Notes: generated from the sequence alone by a model not told the origin. A stretch of DNA of 64,000 bases from Halovivax limisalsi (GCF_023093535.1 NZ_CP095757.1:1798001-1862000); one strand, 5' to 3'. Positions 41,708-51,863 are shown, numbered from the stretch's first letter. Translations and numbers: made by a program.

Positions 41708-42974
41708 TGGCGTCCACGCCACGGCCGGCTATTCGGGCTATTTTGTCGACGATCAGCGCGCGATCAAGCGCGGGGCCGAACGGGACGGGTTCACCTACGA
41801 CGGCGATCCCGTCACCGACGGGTTCGACGAGATTCGCCGGGCCGGAGAGTCGATCCTGGTCGAAATCGAACTCGCGGACGGAACCCGCGCTCGCGGCGAT
41901 TGCGCCGCAGTCCAGTACGCCGCGGCCGGTGGGCGCGACCCGCTGTTCGTCGCCGAGGAGTACGTCCCGGTGGTCGACGGGCCGGTCGCGGAGGCGCTCG
42001 TCGGCCGCGACGCGACGGCGTTCCTCGAGAACGCCGAGTTGCTGGAGGCCCTCGTCGTCGACGGCGACCGCCTCCACACGGCGATCCGGTACGGCGTCTC
42101 CCAGGCGCTGCTCGCCGCGGCCGCGGCGGCCGAGCGGACGACCGAGACCGACGTGCTGGCCGCGGCGCTGGGGACCGAACCGGCGACCGAGCCGATCCCC
42201 GTCTTCGGGCAATCGGGCGACGCCCGATACGCGAACGCCGAGAAGATGGTCCTCAAGGGTGTTCCGGTTCTGCCACACGCCCTGATCAACAGCGAGGAGA
42301 AGATCGGCTCGAACGGCGAGACGCTCCTCGAGTACGTCGAGTGGCTGACCGAGCGGTCGCAGGAACTCGGACCCGAGGGTTACGATCCGCGGTTCCACGT
42401 CGACGTCTACGGCATGATCGGCGAGCTCTTCGGCGGCCCCTTCGATCGGCCGGAGATCGTCGACTACTTCGCCGCGCTCGAAGAGGCGGCCGACCCCTTC
42501 CCGCTCCAGATCGAGGGGCCGATGGACGTCGGCGACCGGGCGGCCCAGATCGAGGCGATGGTCGAACTCCGGGACGGGCTGGCCGAGGCCGGGGTCGCCG
42601 TCGACGTCGTCGCCGACGAGTGGTGCAACACGTTCGCGGACGTCCGGGCGTTCGTCGACGCCGGAGCCGCCGACGTCGTCCAGATCAAGACGCCAGACCT
42701 CGGCGGCGTTCACCGCAGCGCCCGGGCGGTCCGGTACTGCGAGGGGACCGATACGCGAGCCTACCTGGGCGGGACGTGCAACGAGACGGACGTTTCCGCG
42801 CGGGCGTGCGTGCACGTAGCACTCGCGACCGACGCCGCGCAGGTGCTCGCCAAACCCGGAATGGGCTTCGACGAGGGCTACATGATCGTCGAGAACGAGA
42901 TGCGCCGGACGATCGCGAGACGAAACCGACGGCGCGGTGCGGAGACGACCGACGAGGTGTCCGTCGATGACTGA
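41697..42974 (+). CDS. mal: Methylaspartate ammonia-lyase
   Basis: A 425-residue enzyme of the enolase superfamily that removes ammonia from 3-methylaspartate to give mesaconate. The second-sphere metal ligands line up as Asp in HVDVYGMIGE, Glu in QIEGPMDVGD and Asp in VADEWCNTFADV; the catalytic Lys of the family is in VVQIKTPDLGG. The N-terminal capping domain (1-150) and the LINSEEKIGSNGE loop are also typical. Overlaps glmE (11 bases) and mch (8 bases). Together with glmSE it makes mesaconate from glutamate, the second step of the methylaspartate cycle. Confidence 0.95.
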   Translation: MRIDGVHATAGYSGYFVDDQRAIKRGAERDGFTYDGDPVTDGFDEIRRAGESILVEIELADGTRARGDCAAVQYAAAGGRDPLFVAEEYVPVVDGPVAEALVGRDATAFLENAELLEALVVDGDRLHTAIRYGVSQALLAAAAAAERTTETDVLAAALGTEPATEPIPVFGQSGDARYANAEKMVLKGVPVLPHALINSEEKIGSNGETLLEYVEWLTERSQELGPEGYDPRFHVDVYGMIGELFGGPFDRPEIVDYFAALEEAADPFPLQIEGPMDVGDRAAQIEAMVELRDGLAEAGVAVDVVADEWCNTFADVRAFVDAGAADVVQIKTPDLGGVHRSARAVRYCEGTDTRAYLGGTCNETDVSARACVHVALATDAAQVLAKPGMGFDEGYMIVENEMRRTIARRNRRRGAETTDEVSVDD

Positions 42975-44055
42975 CTGGACCGATCCGGAGACGTTCGCAC
43001 GGGCGCTCGAGCGCGTCGAGACGGTGGAGAACGGGAATTACTTCGAGGACTTCGCGGCGGGGGAGGTGATCGAACACGATCCCGGACTCACGCTCACGCG
43101 GTGGGGAAACGAGGCGTGGATGAGCCAGACGCTCAACCACGATCCCGCCTACTGGCGATCCGACGCGGCCGAGGCGCGGGACTTCGACGAACCGCCGATC
43201 CATCCCGACTACCTCACCGCGGCGACCCTGGGGAGCACCGTCGAAGACCTGAGCGAGACGGGCGGGTACTTCCTCGGACGAACCGACGTCCGATTCCCGC
43301 AGGACGCCGTGTACCCGGGTACCGAACTCGCCGTCGAGAGCGAAGTCGTCGACACCGCGACCTCGCGTTCCAGGCCCGAGTTCGGTATCGTCTCCTGGCG
43401 AACCAGGGGAAGAGACGCCGACACCGACGAGGTCCTCTGTTCGTACGAGCGGACGAACATGATCCCGCGTCGCGAGCCGGTCGCGACCGACGACGGGGAG
43501 CGCTCGGGAGCTGACGCTTCGCGAACGGACGGCGGGGCTGGGGCCGCCGAGGACGACGAGGGCTCGGGCCTCCCCGAGACGTTCGTCACGCCCGACGGGG
43601 GATACTTCGAGGACTTCCAGGCCGCCCTCGAGGCGGCCGAGGCCGAAAACGGCGCCGTCGCGTACCGCCACGAGCGCGGGCGCACGCAGGACGCCGTCAC
43701 CGTCGCCCAGCTCCCGCTCGCGACGCTCAACACGGCGAAACAGCACCACAACGTGGACGCGATGGCCGACTCTCCCTCGGGCGACATCGTCACCTACGGC
43801 GACGTGACGCGCTCGACGGCGCTCGGCCACGCGCGATCCGACGAGGAGACCTACCGCGAAGTCGGCTTCGACGACGAGTCGTTCCACACCTTCGTCACCC
43901 CGGGCGACACCGTCTACGCGTTCACTCGCGTCCTCGAGACGGGGGCGGCCGACGGCGCCGCCGGCACGGTTCGCTTCGAGCACGTCGCGTTCGACCAGGA
44001 CGACGAACCGCTGTACTCAGGCACGAGGACCGCGAAAATCCGGACGCGGGACTGA
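42967..44055 (+). CDS. mch: Mesaconyl-CoA hydratase (beta-methylmalyl-CoA dehydratase)
   Basis: A 362-residue double hot-dog (MaoC-like) hydratase. It starts with NGNYFEDFAAGEVIEHDPGLTLTRWGNEAWM, and the second half reopens with GGYFEDFQAALEAAE and contains the AKQHHNVDAMADSPSGDIVTYGD motif. In the methylaspartate cycle it converts mesaconyl-C1-CoA to beta-methylmalyl-CoA. A disordered acidic linker (about residues 178-205) joins the two folds and is a haloarchaeal feature. The ATG at 42967 overlaps the mal stop by 8 bases and has GAGGTG before it, so it is translated from the same message. Assignment combines fold and position. Confidence 0.9.
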   Translation: MTDWTDPETFARALERVETVENGNYFEDFAAGEVIEHDPGLTLTRWGNEAWMSQTLNHDPAYWRSDAAEARDFDEPPIHPDYLTAATLGSTVEDLSETGGYFLGRTDVRFPQDAVYPGTELAVESEVVDTATSRSRPEFGIVSWRTRGRDADTDEVLCSYERTNMIPRREPVATDDGERSGADASRTDGGAGAAEDDEGSGLPETFVTPDGGYFEDFQAALEAAEAENGAVAYRHERGRTQDAVTVAQLPLATLNTAKQHHNVDAMADSPSGDIVTYGDVTRSTALGHARSDEETYREVGFDDESFHTFVTPGDTVYAFTRVLETGAADGAAGTVRFEHVAFDQDDEPLYSGTRTAKIRTRD

Positions 44056-44111
44056 GACCAGCATGCCACGACACAAAACCGTCCAGCCCGACACGGATGG
44101 CCGATTCACCC

Positions 44112-45152
44112 ATGAGTAACCGACGACTCTGCCGAACGTTCCAGACCGCACCGGCCGCCGTCCCGAAAGACGACACGGCGAAGTACCTCCGATCAGGCCT
44201 CGAAGCCGAGGGATTTCGAGCGCCCGACTGGCTCGTCCCCGACGTGGAAGACGGCACGGCGCCGGACATGAAAGACGACGGGCTGGAGAACACGATCGAG
44301 CTCGTCCCGCGGTACGACTTCGCGGGCGAGATCTGGCCCCGCGTCGAGTGGGGTGACGAGAACGAAGCGTCCCGCGAGCGCGGTCGAGAACAGATCGACC
44401 GGCTCGTCGGCGAGATCGGCGACGACGTCGACGGCGTCGTCGTCCCGAAGGTCGGCCGCCTCGACGACGTCGAGCGCGCCGCCGCGGTCGTGGCCGACGC
44501 CGAGGCCGAACACGGGTACGCCGACGGGTCGATCGGCCTCTCCATCATCGTCGAGACGGGTCGGGCCCGCTCGGACCTCCGCGAGATCGCGACGTTCGGC
44601 GCCGACTCGCGACTGACGGCGCTGGTCTTCGGTCCCGTCGACTACGCGGCCGACCTGGGCGCGCGCGACCTCGGCGACGGGATGCCCCGCTGGGACGGAC
44701 TCCTCGAGGCGCTCTCGAACGAGGCGAGCGCGGCCGGCCTGCTCTCGATCGGCGGCCCATTCGACGACCTGTTCACAGAGCGCGCGGGGCTGACCTACTA
44801 CAACGCCGACGGCTACGCCGACCAGGTCGAACACGAGGCCCGCATCGGCCTCGACGGCTCCTGGTCGCTGTATCCCAAGCAGACGATCCAGGCCAACACC
44901 GTCCACATGCCGACCGCTGCGGAACTGGAACGGGACGTCCACAAGATCGAGCGCTTCAACGAGGCCAAGCGGGAGGGGACCGGCGCCGTCAACATCGACG
45001 GGCAGATGGTCGACGAGGCCACGTTCAAGAACTTCCGAAACACGGTCGAGACCGTCCGGGCGATCGACGAAGGCCGCCCCACCCAGACCGAGGCGACGTA
45101 CGACGACGACCTGCTGGAACGCGCCCGATCGGTGGACCTCGTCTTCAGGTAG
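44112..45152 (+). CDS. mcl: CitE-like beta-methylmalyl-CoA lyase
   Basis: A 346-residue HpcH/HpaI-CitE-family TIM-barrel lyase. It should split beta-methylmalyl-CoA into glyoxylate and propionyl-CoA. Typical motifs are WLVPDVEDGTAPDMKDD (Asp and Glu metal and substrate ligands), VVPKVGRLDDVERAA, SIIVETGRARSDLREI (metal Glu) and LVFGPVDYAADLGARDLG (metal Asp). The DG-SWSLYPKQ segment near 265 is the final barrel loop. It starts 57 bases after mch. An upstream in-frame ATG at 44097 adds five residues and has a CACAAAACC box 24-28 bases before it, so an internal leaderless promoter is possible; 44112 is chosen as the family-like start (MSNRRLCRTFQTAPAAVP). Confidence 0.88.
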   Translation: MSNRRLCRTFQTAPAAVPKDDTAKYLRSGLEAEGFRAPDWLVPDVEDGTAPDMKDDGLENTIELVPRYDFAGEIWPRVEWGDENEASRERGREQIDRLVGEIGDDVDGVVVPKVGRLDDVERAAAVVADAEAEHGYADGSIGLSIIVETGRARSDLREIATFGADSRLTALVFGPVDYAADLGARDLGDGMPRWDGLLEALSNEASAAGLLSIGGPFDDLFTERAGLTYYNADGYADQVEHEARIGLDGSWSLYPKQTIQANTVHMPTAAELERDVHKIERFNEAKREGTGAVNIDGQMVDEATFKNFRNTVETVRAIDEGRPTQTEATYDDDLLERARSVDLVFR

Positions 45153-45505
45153 CGCCCGTCTCGCGCCGGTGCCGATAGTTTGCTCGACGTCCCGGTAACC
45201 GAATCGCTCTGGATACACCGTGTGACTGCCGATCGGACGCCGCTGGGCCCGTCTAGCCCCGCTGTTTTCTACTCACCGTTCGCTCACTCGGCGTCCTCGG
45301 TCGGTTGCTGACGGCCCACCGGCAGGCCGTTACTGGGTCCGTCGGCCAGGCCGGTGAGTAGCGCGAATTGGCGTCGGTCTGCGGCTTGACGATCGAGTGC
45401 CATGCCGTCAGGCTTCGGCGGTCGGTCCCGTTGTAAGCGGCGGCCTACGGATCGACAGGGGGCGCCTACGGCGATTACCGCGCCCGCGATGCAGACGCGA
45501 TCCGA
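45153..45505. other. Intergenic region between mcl and the hut regulator
   Basis: 353 bases. It contains a short minus-strand open frame (45284-45403) that may be a small gene, plus one more member of the scattered repeat motif at about 45275-45290 (CACCGTTCGCTCACTCGG; reverse strand CCGAGTGAGCGAACGGTG). No promoter or hairpin is evident in the rest. Confidence 0.5.
45284..45403 (-). CDS. Possible 39-residue small protein
   Basis: An ATG-initiated frame of 39 codons: MALDRQAADRRQFALLTG at the start and LPVGRQQPTEDAE at the end. The composition is haloarchaeal (charged, balanced) and the region otherwise lacks genes, but there is no recognised domain or clear promoter, so it could be chance. 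It sits upstream of neither operon (same strand as the hut regulator, about 100 bases after its stop). Confidence 0.35.
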   Translation of the reverse strand: MALDRQAADRRQFALLTGLADGPSNGLPVGRQQPTEDAE

Positions 45506-46150
45506 TTAGGGTGCCAATTCCGGGACGACCGCGTGCATGACCTTTCGTTCGGCTCGCCGGAGGTGCTCTTCGGCCGTCCGGCGCTCGACGCCGAGCTCGG
45601 CCGCGATCTCGGCGGTCGTGGTCCCCCTCGGCAGGTCGTAGTAGCCACCCTCGAACGCGACGACGAGCGCGTCGTGTTGCCGGGCCGAGAGCTGCGGAGG
45701 CGACGCGCCGGCACCCGGGCCGGGCGTTTCGACCGCGGGATCGTCGACCGATCGTTTCGATTCGACGGTCACCGAGCGCTCGTCCAGGAGGTCGCGATAG
45801 AGGCCGGTGAGGTCGGACGGGTCGAGGGCGAGGATCCGACAGAGTTTGGCGCCGCGGGCGTACCGCAGCGGCGGGACGAGCAGACAGCCGTGCCGCCGGA
45901 GGGGTTCCTCGACGGTGCCGCCGCGTTCCCGAAGGCAGTCCGCGGTGACGACCACGGTGCGGTCACCTCGTTCGAGCCGGTCGCGAATTCCCACGCGCGC
46001 CTGTACGGCGTCGACGACCGCGGTCGGGTCGCCCCGAATCGACAGGAGGTCCGAGTGATCGTTACACCACAGCTCCACGGTCGTTTCCGTCCGGGCCGTC
46101 GGCTCGCCGTACGGTCCGCCCGGGGCGATCCGGAACACGGCTTCGTGCAT
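45506..46150 (-). CDS. HTH_10 (Bat-type) transcriptional regulator
   Basis: A 214-residue regulator. The C-terminal 60 residues ([55 protein letters not shown]) form the HTH_10 domain first known from the bacterio-opsin activator. The N-terminal 130 residues ([31 protein letters not shown]...) match the ligand-less sensor half of this haloarchaeal family. It is divergent from the hut genes, 84 bases apart, and is the prime candidate to control them; which signal it reads is unknown. A TATTTACGTATCG-type box on the reverse strand (about 46172-46180) lies 26 bases before the ATG, suggesting a leaderless message. The open frame extending further over hutU is an artefact. Confidence 0.85.
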   Translation of the reverse strand: MHEAVFRIAPGGPYGEPTARTETTVELWCNDHSDLLSIRGDPTAVVDAVQARVGIRDRLERGDRTVVVTADCLRERGGTVEEPLRRHGCLLVPPLRYARGAKLCRILALDPSDLTGLYRDLLDERSVTVESKRSVDDPAVETPGPGAGASPPQLSARQHDALVVAFEGGYYDLPRGTTTAEIAAELGVERRTAEEHLRRAERKVMHAVVPELAP

Positions 46151-46234
46151 ACCGACGAACGGCGCCGACGATACGTAAATCCCCCACCGTACGGAGGCCG
46201 ACCACGTTTCGGCGTGGGCGTGCGAGCGGATGGC
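46151..46234. promoter_or_regulatory. Divergent promoter region regulator/hutU
   Basis: 84 bases between the regulator and hutU starts. A TATA-like ATTTACGTAT (reverse strand, about 46172-46180) serves the regulator. The palindrome CCGTACGG at 46187-46194 lies between the two starts and could be an operator for either gene. Confidence 0.45.
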
Positions 46235-47971
46235 ATGCAACGGGAGGATACCTCGTTCGACCGCGGCGAGCCCTCGGCGACGTGGGAGTCGTACCGGGGC
46301 GCTCGAACGGGCACCGAGATCGAGTGCGAGGGGTGGCGTCAGGAGGCCGCCCTCCGAATGCTCAACAACAATCTCGATCCCGAGGTGGCCGAGAAGCCCG
46401 AGGAACTGGTCGTCTACGGCGGAACCGGGAGCGCGGCCCGGAGCTGGGACGCCTACGACGCGATCGTCGCGGAGTTGCGGACCCTGGGAGACGACGAGAC
46501 GCTGCTGGTCCAGAGCGGAAAGCCTGTCGGGCGATTCAGGACCCACGAGCGCGCCCCGCGGGTCCTGATCGCGAACTCGAACCTCGTCGGGAAGTGGGAC
46601 GACTGGGAGCACTTCCACGAACTCGAGGCCGAAGGGAAGATCATGTACGGCCAGATGACGGCGGGGTCGTGGGCCTACATCGGCACGCAGGGGATCATCC
46701 AGGGAACTTACGAGACCCTGGCCGCGCTCGCACGCGTCGAATACGACGACACCGACCTCGAGGGACGCATCGTCGTCACCGGCGGCCTCGGCGGAATGGG
46801 CGGCGCCCAGCCGCTGGCCGTCACGATGAACCGCGGCGTCTGCATCGCGGCCGAGGTCGACGAGGAGCGCATCGATCGGCGCATCGAGACGGGCTACTGC
46901 GAGGAGAAAACGGACGACCTCGACGAGGCGATCGAGCGCGCCGAACAGGCCGCCGCGGCCGGCGACCCCTACAGCGTCGGCGTCCACACGAACGCCGCGG
47001 ATATGCTCGAAGCGATGCTCGACCGGGGGTTCGTCCCGGATGTCGTCACCGACCAGACGAGTGCGCACGACGCGCTGGAGGGATACTACCCGTCGGGCTA
47101 CACCGTCGCCGAGGCCGATCGGCTGCGCGAGGCCGACCCCGACCGGTACGTCGCGGAGAGCCTGGACACGATGGAACGCCACGTCCGGGCCATCCTCGAC
47201 CTGCAGGATCGCGGCGCGACCGCGTTCGAATACGGAAACAACATCCGGGGGCAGGTCCGCGACGAACGCGGGATGGAGTCGGCGTTCGACTATCCGGGAT
47301 TCGTCCCGGCGTACATCCGCCCGCAGTTCTGCGAGGGGCGGGGCCCGTTCCGCTGGGCCGCGCTCTCGGGCGATCCCGAGGACATCTACCGCACTGACGA
47401 GGCCGTCCTCGAGCTGTTCCCCGGGAAGCACTCGCTGCGGCGCTGGATCGAACTCGCCCGGGAGCAAGTGCAGTTCCAGGGATTACCGTCCCGCGTGTGC
47501 TGGCTGGGATATCACACTGACGAAGACGGACTCACCGAGCGCGCTCGATTCGCCCTGCGGATCAACGAACTCGTCCGCGACGGCGAGATCGCGGCGCCGA
47601 TCGTCGTCACGCGGGATCACCTGGACGCCGGTTCGGTCGCGAGCCCCAACCGCGAGACCGAGGCGATGCGCGACGGCACCGACGCGGTGGCCGACTGGCC
47701 GATTCTCAACGCCTTACTCAACTGTGCAGCGGGAGCGGACATCGTCAGCGTTCACGACGGCGGCGGCGTCGGCATCGGGAACGCGTTGCACGCGAACAAC
47801 CACGTCGTGCTCGACGGGACGGATCGCGCGGCCGAGACCGCCGAGCGGGTCTTCACTGCGGATCCCGGAACGGGCGTGATCCGTCACGCCGACGCCGGAT
47901 ACGAGGAAGCGCTCGAAACCGCCCGCGAGTCCGACGTCGCGATCCCGATGCGCGACCGAGGTGGTGAGTGA
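46235..47971 (+). CDS. hutU: Urocanate hydratase
   Basis: Converts urocanate to 4-imidazolone-5-propionate, the second step of histidine catabolism. The 578-residue protein has the NAD+-binding glycine-rich motif [15 protein letters not shown], the [25 protein letters not shown] block, the catalytic Cys in [14 protein letters not shown], and [22 protein letters not shown] near the C terminus. The ATG at 46235 gives the family N terminus ([32 protein letters not shown]). Its stop overlaps the hutG ATG by one base (TGATG). It is first in the order hutU-hutG-hutI-hutH, probably controlled by the divergent HTH_10 regulator. Confidence 0.97.
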   Translation: MQREDTSFDRGEPSATWESYRGARTGTEIECEGWRQEAALRMLNNNLDPEVAEKPEELVVYGGTGSAARSWDAYDAIVAELRTLGDDETLLVQSGKPVGRFRTHERAPRVLIANSNLVGKWDDWEHFHELEAEGKIMYGQMTAGSWAYIGTQGIIQGTYETLAALARVEYDDTDLEGRIVVTGGLGGMGGAQPLAVTMNRGVCIAAEVDEERIDRRIETGYCEEKTDDLDEAIERAEQAAAAGDPYSVGVHTNAADMLEAMLDRGFVPDVVTDQTSAHDALEGYYPSGYTVAEADRLREADPDRYVAESLDTMERHVRAILDLQDRGATAFEYGNNIRGQVRDERGMESAFDYPGFVPAYIRPQFCEGRGPFRWAALSGDPEDIYRTDEAVLELFPGKHSLRRWIELAREQVQFQGLPSRVCWLGYHTDEDGLTERARFALRINELVRDGEIAAPIVVTRDHLDAGSVASPNRETEAMRDGTDAVADWPILNALLNCAAGADIVSVHDGGGVGIGNALHANNHVVLDGTDRAAETAERVFTADPGTGVIRHADAGYEEALETARESDVAIPMRDRGGE

Positions 47972-48984
47972 TGGCCGAGGCGACGATGACGGACCCCCGA
48001 ACGTGGGCGTCGCCGTCCGACGATCCGTACGACAAGACGTTCGGCGACGTGATCGAGCCCGCGACCGTGGACGCCGCCGACGAACTCGACGCCGTCCTGC
48101 TCGGCGAACCGTACGACGGCGCCGTCATCGGTCGCCGCGGTGCGCGCGAGGGGCCCGGAGCGATCCGCGAGGCGCTGGCCGGCGTCAAGACCCACCACGT
48201 CGAGGCCGGCGCGGTCGGGAGCGTCGGGGACCTGGGCGACGCCGCGTGGCCGGCGGACGCGGTGGCTCTCGACGACCGAGGAGACGTCGCCGACGTCCAG
48301 CAACTGGCCGAGACGCTGACCGCCGACGTCCACGCGACCGAGGCGCTCCCGATCTTCCTCGGCGGCGACAACTCCCTCACGGTGCCCAACGTCACGCCCC
48401 TGCTCGATCGGGGATCGGTCGGCGTCCTCAACTTCGACGCCCACCTCGACGTGCGCGAACCCGTCGACGGCCCGTCGAGCGGAACGCCGTACCGCCAGCT
48501 CGTAGCGCGCGGCCTCGACGCCTACGCCGTCGTCGGTGCGAGGCACTTCGAGACCTCGACGGCGTACGTCGAGTGGCTCCAGGCCGAGGGCGGTGCGGTG
48601 GTGACCGCCGAGGCGGTCGACGAGGATCGCGACGCGGCGCTCGATCGGGCGTTGCGGACGGTCTCCGGCGTCGATCACCTCTACGTCAGCGTCGACCTGG
48701 ACGTGCTCGACGCGCCGTCGGCGCCGGGCGTCAGCGCGCCGACGCCCGGAGGGCTCACGACGAGGGAACTCTTCGCGTGCGTGCGACGAGCCTGCGACGA
48801 CGACCGGCTGGCCGGCGTCGAGGTCGTCGAGTGCGCGCCCGGCCTCGGCGACGGTGATCGAACTCCGCGGGCGGCCGCACGGACCGTGGCGCACGCCCTC
48901 GCGGGGTACGGCGCGGGCGGTGAAACGGGCGAGGCGATCGGCAGTCGCGAAGTCGGTGATTCCGGAGGTGACGACCGTGTCTGA
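47971..48984 (+). CDS. hutG: Formimidoylglutamase
   Basis: An arginase-family hydrolase of 337 residues that splits N-formimidoyl-L-glutamate into L-glutamate and formamide, the last step of this hut route. The binuclear manganese ligands are in [19 protein letters not shown] and [14 protein letters not shown], with the closing [15 protein letters not shown] motif. The GTG at 47968 directly before would add one residue; the ATG at 47971 is preferred. The upstream GAGGTGGTGAG is a plausible ribosome-binding site. It overlaps hutI by 8 bases. The product glutamate can enter the methylaspartate route encoded just upstream. Confidence 0.93.
   Translation: MAEATMTDPRTWASPSDDPYDKTFGDVIEPATVDAADELDAVLLGEPYDGAVIGRRGAREGPGAIREALAGVKTHHVEAGAVGSVGDLGDAAWPADAVALDDRGDVADVQQLAETLTADVHATEALPIFLGGDNSLTVPNVTPLLDRGSVGVLNFDAHLDVREPVDGPSSGTPYRQLVARGLDAYAVVGARHFETSTAYVEWLQAEGGAVVTAEAVDEDRDAALDRALRTVSGVDHLYVSVDLDVLDAPSAPGVSAPTPGGLTTRELFACVRRACDDDRLAGVEVVECAPGLGDGDRTPRAAARTVAHALAGYGAGGETGEAIGSREVGDSGGDDRV
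48964..48971 (+). promoter_or_regulatory. Ribosome-binding site of hutI
   Basis: GGAGGTGA lies five bases before the GTG at 48977, inside the end of hutG. It decides for this GTG over earlier in-frame GTG codons and shows that the overlapping hutI is translated by reinitiation. Confidence 0.75.
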
Positions 48985-50242
48985 TCTCGACGCGGTCGTA
49001 CACGACGCCGCGGAGGTCGTCGTGGGGCCCACGGAAGACGAGAACGTCGCCGTCTCGCTCGAACGCCACGAAGACGCCGCCGTGGCCGTCGTCGACGGCT
49101 CGGTCGCCGCGGTGGGGTCGAGCGACGAGGTCACTCGCGAGTACCCGCCCGAAAACGCCGCGACGGCGATCGACGGCGGCGGTCGCAGTGTCATCCCCGG
49201 CTTCGTCGACTCGCACACGCACGCGCTCTTCGCCGGCGATCGGTCGGACGAGTTCGCCGCCCGACTTCGCGGGGCCGACTACCAGGAGATCCTCGCCGAG
49301 GGCGGCGGCATCCTGCGAACGGTGCGGGCCGTCCGCGAGGCGAGCGACGACCAGCTCGTCGCGAACCTGACGGCCCAACTCGATCGGGCGCTCGAACACG
49401 GATCGACCACCGTGGAGGTGAAGTCGGGCTACGGGCTCGATCGGGAGACGGAGCTACGCATGCTTTCGGCCGTCGAACGAGCCGGCCGCGACCATCCGGT
49501 CGACGTCGTCCCGACGTTCATGGGCGCCCACGCGGTTCCCGAGGGGGTGGACGCTGAAGCCTACGCGCAGCGGGTGATCGACGAGCAACTGCCCGCCGTG
49601 GCCGAGCAGGGAATCGCCACGTTCTGCGACGTCTTCTGCGAGGAAGACGTTTTCACGCCCGAGCAGAGTCGGCGCATCCTCGAGGCCGGTCGGGACCACG
49701 GCCTGGCGCCGAAGATCCACGCCGAGGAGTTCGCCAGGACCGGCGGCGCGCAGGTTGGAGCCGACGCGGGAGCGGTGAGCGCCGACCACCTCCTGCAGGC
49801 GAGCGAGGCCGACGCCGAGGCGCTGGCCGACGCCGACGTGGTGGCGACGCTGCTACCCGCGGCGGCGTTCTCGCTGGACACCGACTACGCCGATCCGGGA
49901 CTGTTTCGCGAGGCAGGAGCGACGATCGCGCTCGCCTCCGACTTCAACCCCAACTGCCACGGCCAGTCGATGGGATTTACCGTCGCCCTGGCGTGTGCGA
50001 AGATGAAGATGACGCCCGAATCGGCGCTCGTCGCGGCCACCCGCGGCGGAGCCCGAGCCCTCGGCGCCGGCCGCGAGCCGGTTCAGACTGGCGCGCTCCC
50101 CGCCGAAACCGGCACGCTGCGGAAGGGTGCCCCCGGCGATCTCCTCGTCCTGGACGCGTCCAGTCACGTTCACGTTCCCTACAGCTTCGGCGTGAACCGG
50201 GTCGAAACCGTCCTCAAAGGGGGTGAGCGCGCCCGTGAGTGA
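48977..50242 (+). CDS. hutI: Imidazolonepropionase
   Basis: Hydrolyses 4-imidazolone-5-propionate to N-formimidoyl-glutamate. The 421-residue amidohydrolase has the first zinc motif [28 protein letters not shown], the later His sites in [10 protein letters not shown] and [12 protein letters not shown], and the catalytic Asp in [15 protein letters not shown]. The GTG start is fixed by the GGAGGTGA ribosome-binding site. It overlaps hutG by 8 bases and hutH by 8, as part of the four-gene hut operon. Confidence 0.95.
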   Translation: MSDLDAVVHDAAEVVVGPTEDENVAVSLERHEDAAVAVVDGSVAAVGSSDEVTREYPPENAATAIDGGGRSVIPGFVDSHTHALFAGDRSDEFAARLRGADYQEILAEGGGILRTVRAVREASDDQLVANLTAQLDRALEHGSTTVEVKSGYGLDRETELRMLSAVERAGRDHPVDVVPTFMGAHAVPEGVDAEAYAQRVIDEQLPAVAEQGIATFCDVFCEEDVFTPEQSRRILEAGRDHGLAPKIHAEEFARTGGAQVGADAGAVSADHLLQASEADAEALADADVVATLLPAAAFSLDTDYADPGLFREAGATIALASDFNPNCHGQSMGFTVALACAKMKMTPESALVAATRGGARALGAGREPVQTGALPAETGTLRKGAPGDLLVLDASSHVHVPYSFGVNRVETVLKGGERARE

Positions 50243-51863
50243 CGGAGACGACTCGGCGACAGCCTCCTCGTCCGTCGCGGATCCAGTCCGGATCGACGGG
50301 GAGACGCTCACTCCGACCGACGTCGAGCGCGTCGCGCGACGCGACGCGCCGGTGGAACTGACCGACGAGGCGCTCGAACGCATCGAACTCGCGCGCGAGC
50401 GCATCGCGGACGTCGTCGACTCGGGCGAGGCGGTTTACGGCGTCAACACCGGTTTCGGCGAACTCGTCGACGAGCGCATTCCGGCGGCCGAGCTCGAACG
50501 ACTGCAGCACAACCTGCTTCGCAGCCACGCCTCGGGCGCCGGCGCGGACCTCGAACGCGAGGCCGTTCGGGCGATGCTCGTCACCCGATTGAACGCGCTC
50601 GCGAAGGGCCACTCCGGCGTTCGACCGGTCGTCACCGAGTACCTCGCGACGATGCTGAACGAGGGGATCCACCCGGTCGTCCGCTCGCGCGGCAGCCTCG
50701 GCGCGAGCGGGGACCTCGCGCCGCTGGCCCACATGTCGCTCGTGCTCATCGGCGAGGGCGAAGCCGTCGTCGACGGTGGAGAGAGCGAGCAGTCAGCTGA
50801 CCCGAGTCGCCTGCCCGGCGACGAGGCGCTCGCGACAGCGGGGCTCGACCCGCTCTCGCTCGCCCCGAAGGAGGGACTGGCAATGATCAACGGCACGCAG
50901 TTGACCGTCGGGCTGGCCGCGCTGCTCGTCGTCGACGCCGAGCGCCTCCTCGAGGCGGCCGACGCGGCGGGCGCGCTGACGACCGAGGTGACGATGGGGT
51001 CGACCGTCCCGTCACACCCCGTTCTCAACGAGGTGCGCCCTCACGCGGGCCACCGCGAGAGCGCATCGCGAGTCCGCGCACTCACGGCCGACTCCGAGAT
51101 CGTCGAGTCCCACCGCAACTGCGATCGCGTGCAGGACGCCTACTCGCTTCGCTGCCTGCCGCAGGTTCACGGCGCGGTCCGCGACGCCGTGGCGCACCTC
51201 CGTGAGGCCGTCGCGATCGAACTCAACAGCGCGACGGACAATCCGCTGGTGTTCGACGCGGTCGACGCCGACCCGCGCGCCAGCGGCACCGACCGGGCGG
51301 CCGTCCTCTCCGGTGGGAACTTCCACGGCGAACCGCTCGCGCTCCGGCTCGATTACGCCACCGCGGCGCTGACCGAACTCGCGGCCATCTCCGAGCGCCG
51401 CGTCGACCGACTGCTCAACCCAAATCTGCAGGAACCGCACCTGCCGCCGTTTCTCGCCACCGAGAGCGGCGTCGAGTCCGGTTACATGATCGCGCAGTAC
51501 GCCGCCGCGTCGCTGGTCAACGAGAACCGATCGCTCGGCCGGCCGTCGACTGACAACACGCCGGTATCGGGGGGCCAGGAGGACCACGTCAGCATGAGCG
51601 CCCAGGCCGCGACCCACGCACGGACGGCCCTCGACAACGCCCGCCACGTCGTCGCGACCGAACTGGCCGCGGCCGCCGAAGCGGCGGAGTACGTCGACGA
51701 CGACCTGTCCCACGGCGTCGGGACGGCCGCCGTCTACGAGCTCGTCCGCGAGCGCGTCCCGCCGCTTGCCGGCGATCGACCGCTCACCGACGACATCGAG
51801 TCGGTGGCGGCGCTGGTCGCGGACGGGACGGTCGCGGAAGCGGTCGAATCGGTCGTCGAGTAA
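50235..51863 (+). CDS. hutH: Histidine ammonia-lyase
   Basis: The first enzyme of histidine degradation, making urocanate and ammonia. The 542-residue protein has the Ala-Ser-Gly triad that forms the MIO cofactor, in RGSLGASGDLAPLAHM, plus VYGVNTGFGEL, MINGTQLTVGLAAL and the late SGGQEDHVSMSAQAA block. It overlaps hutI by 8 bases with a GTG start at 50235 preceded by GGGGTGA; a second GTG at 50223 is in frame but is the less likely start. It is last in the hut operon. The four hut genes lie in the order hutU-G-I-H, not in pathway order. Confidence 0.96.
   Translation: MSDGDDSATASSSVADPVRIDGETLTPTDVERVARRDAPVELTDEALERIELARERIADVVDSGEAVYGVNTGFGELVDERIPAAELERLQHNLLRSHASGAGADLEREAVRAMLVTRLNALAKGHSGVRPVVTEYLATMLNEGIHPVVRSRGSLGASGDLAPLAHMSLVLIGEGEAVVDGGESEQSADPSRLPGDEALATAGLDPLSLAPKEGLAMINGTQLTVGLAALLVVDAERLLEAADAAGALTTEVTMGSTVPSHPVLNEVRPHAGHRESASRVRALTADSEIVESHRNCDRVQDAYSLRCLPQVHGAVRDAVAHLREAVAIELNSATDNPLVFDAVDADPRASGTDRAAVLSGGNFHGEPLALRLDYATAALTELAAISERRVDRLLNPNLQEPHLPPFLATESGVESGYMIAQYAAASLVNENRSLGRPSTDNTPVSGGQEDHVSMSAQAATHARTALDNARHVVATELAAAAEAAEYVDDDLSHGVGTAAVYELVRERVPPLAGDRPLTDDIESVAALVADGTVAEAVESVVE

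Noticed and set aside
46151-47467. Extension of the HTH_10 regulator frame across hutU
   Set aside because: The frame is open only as a shadow of hutU; the regulator has a good start and promoter at 46150.
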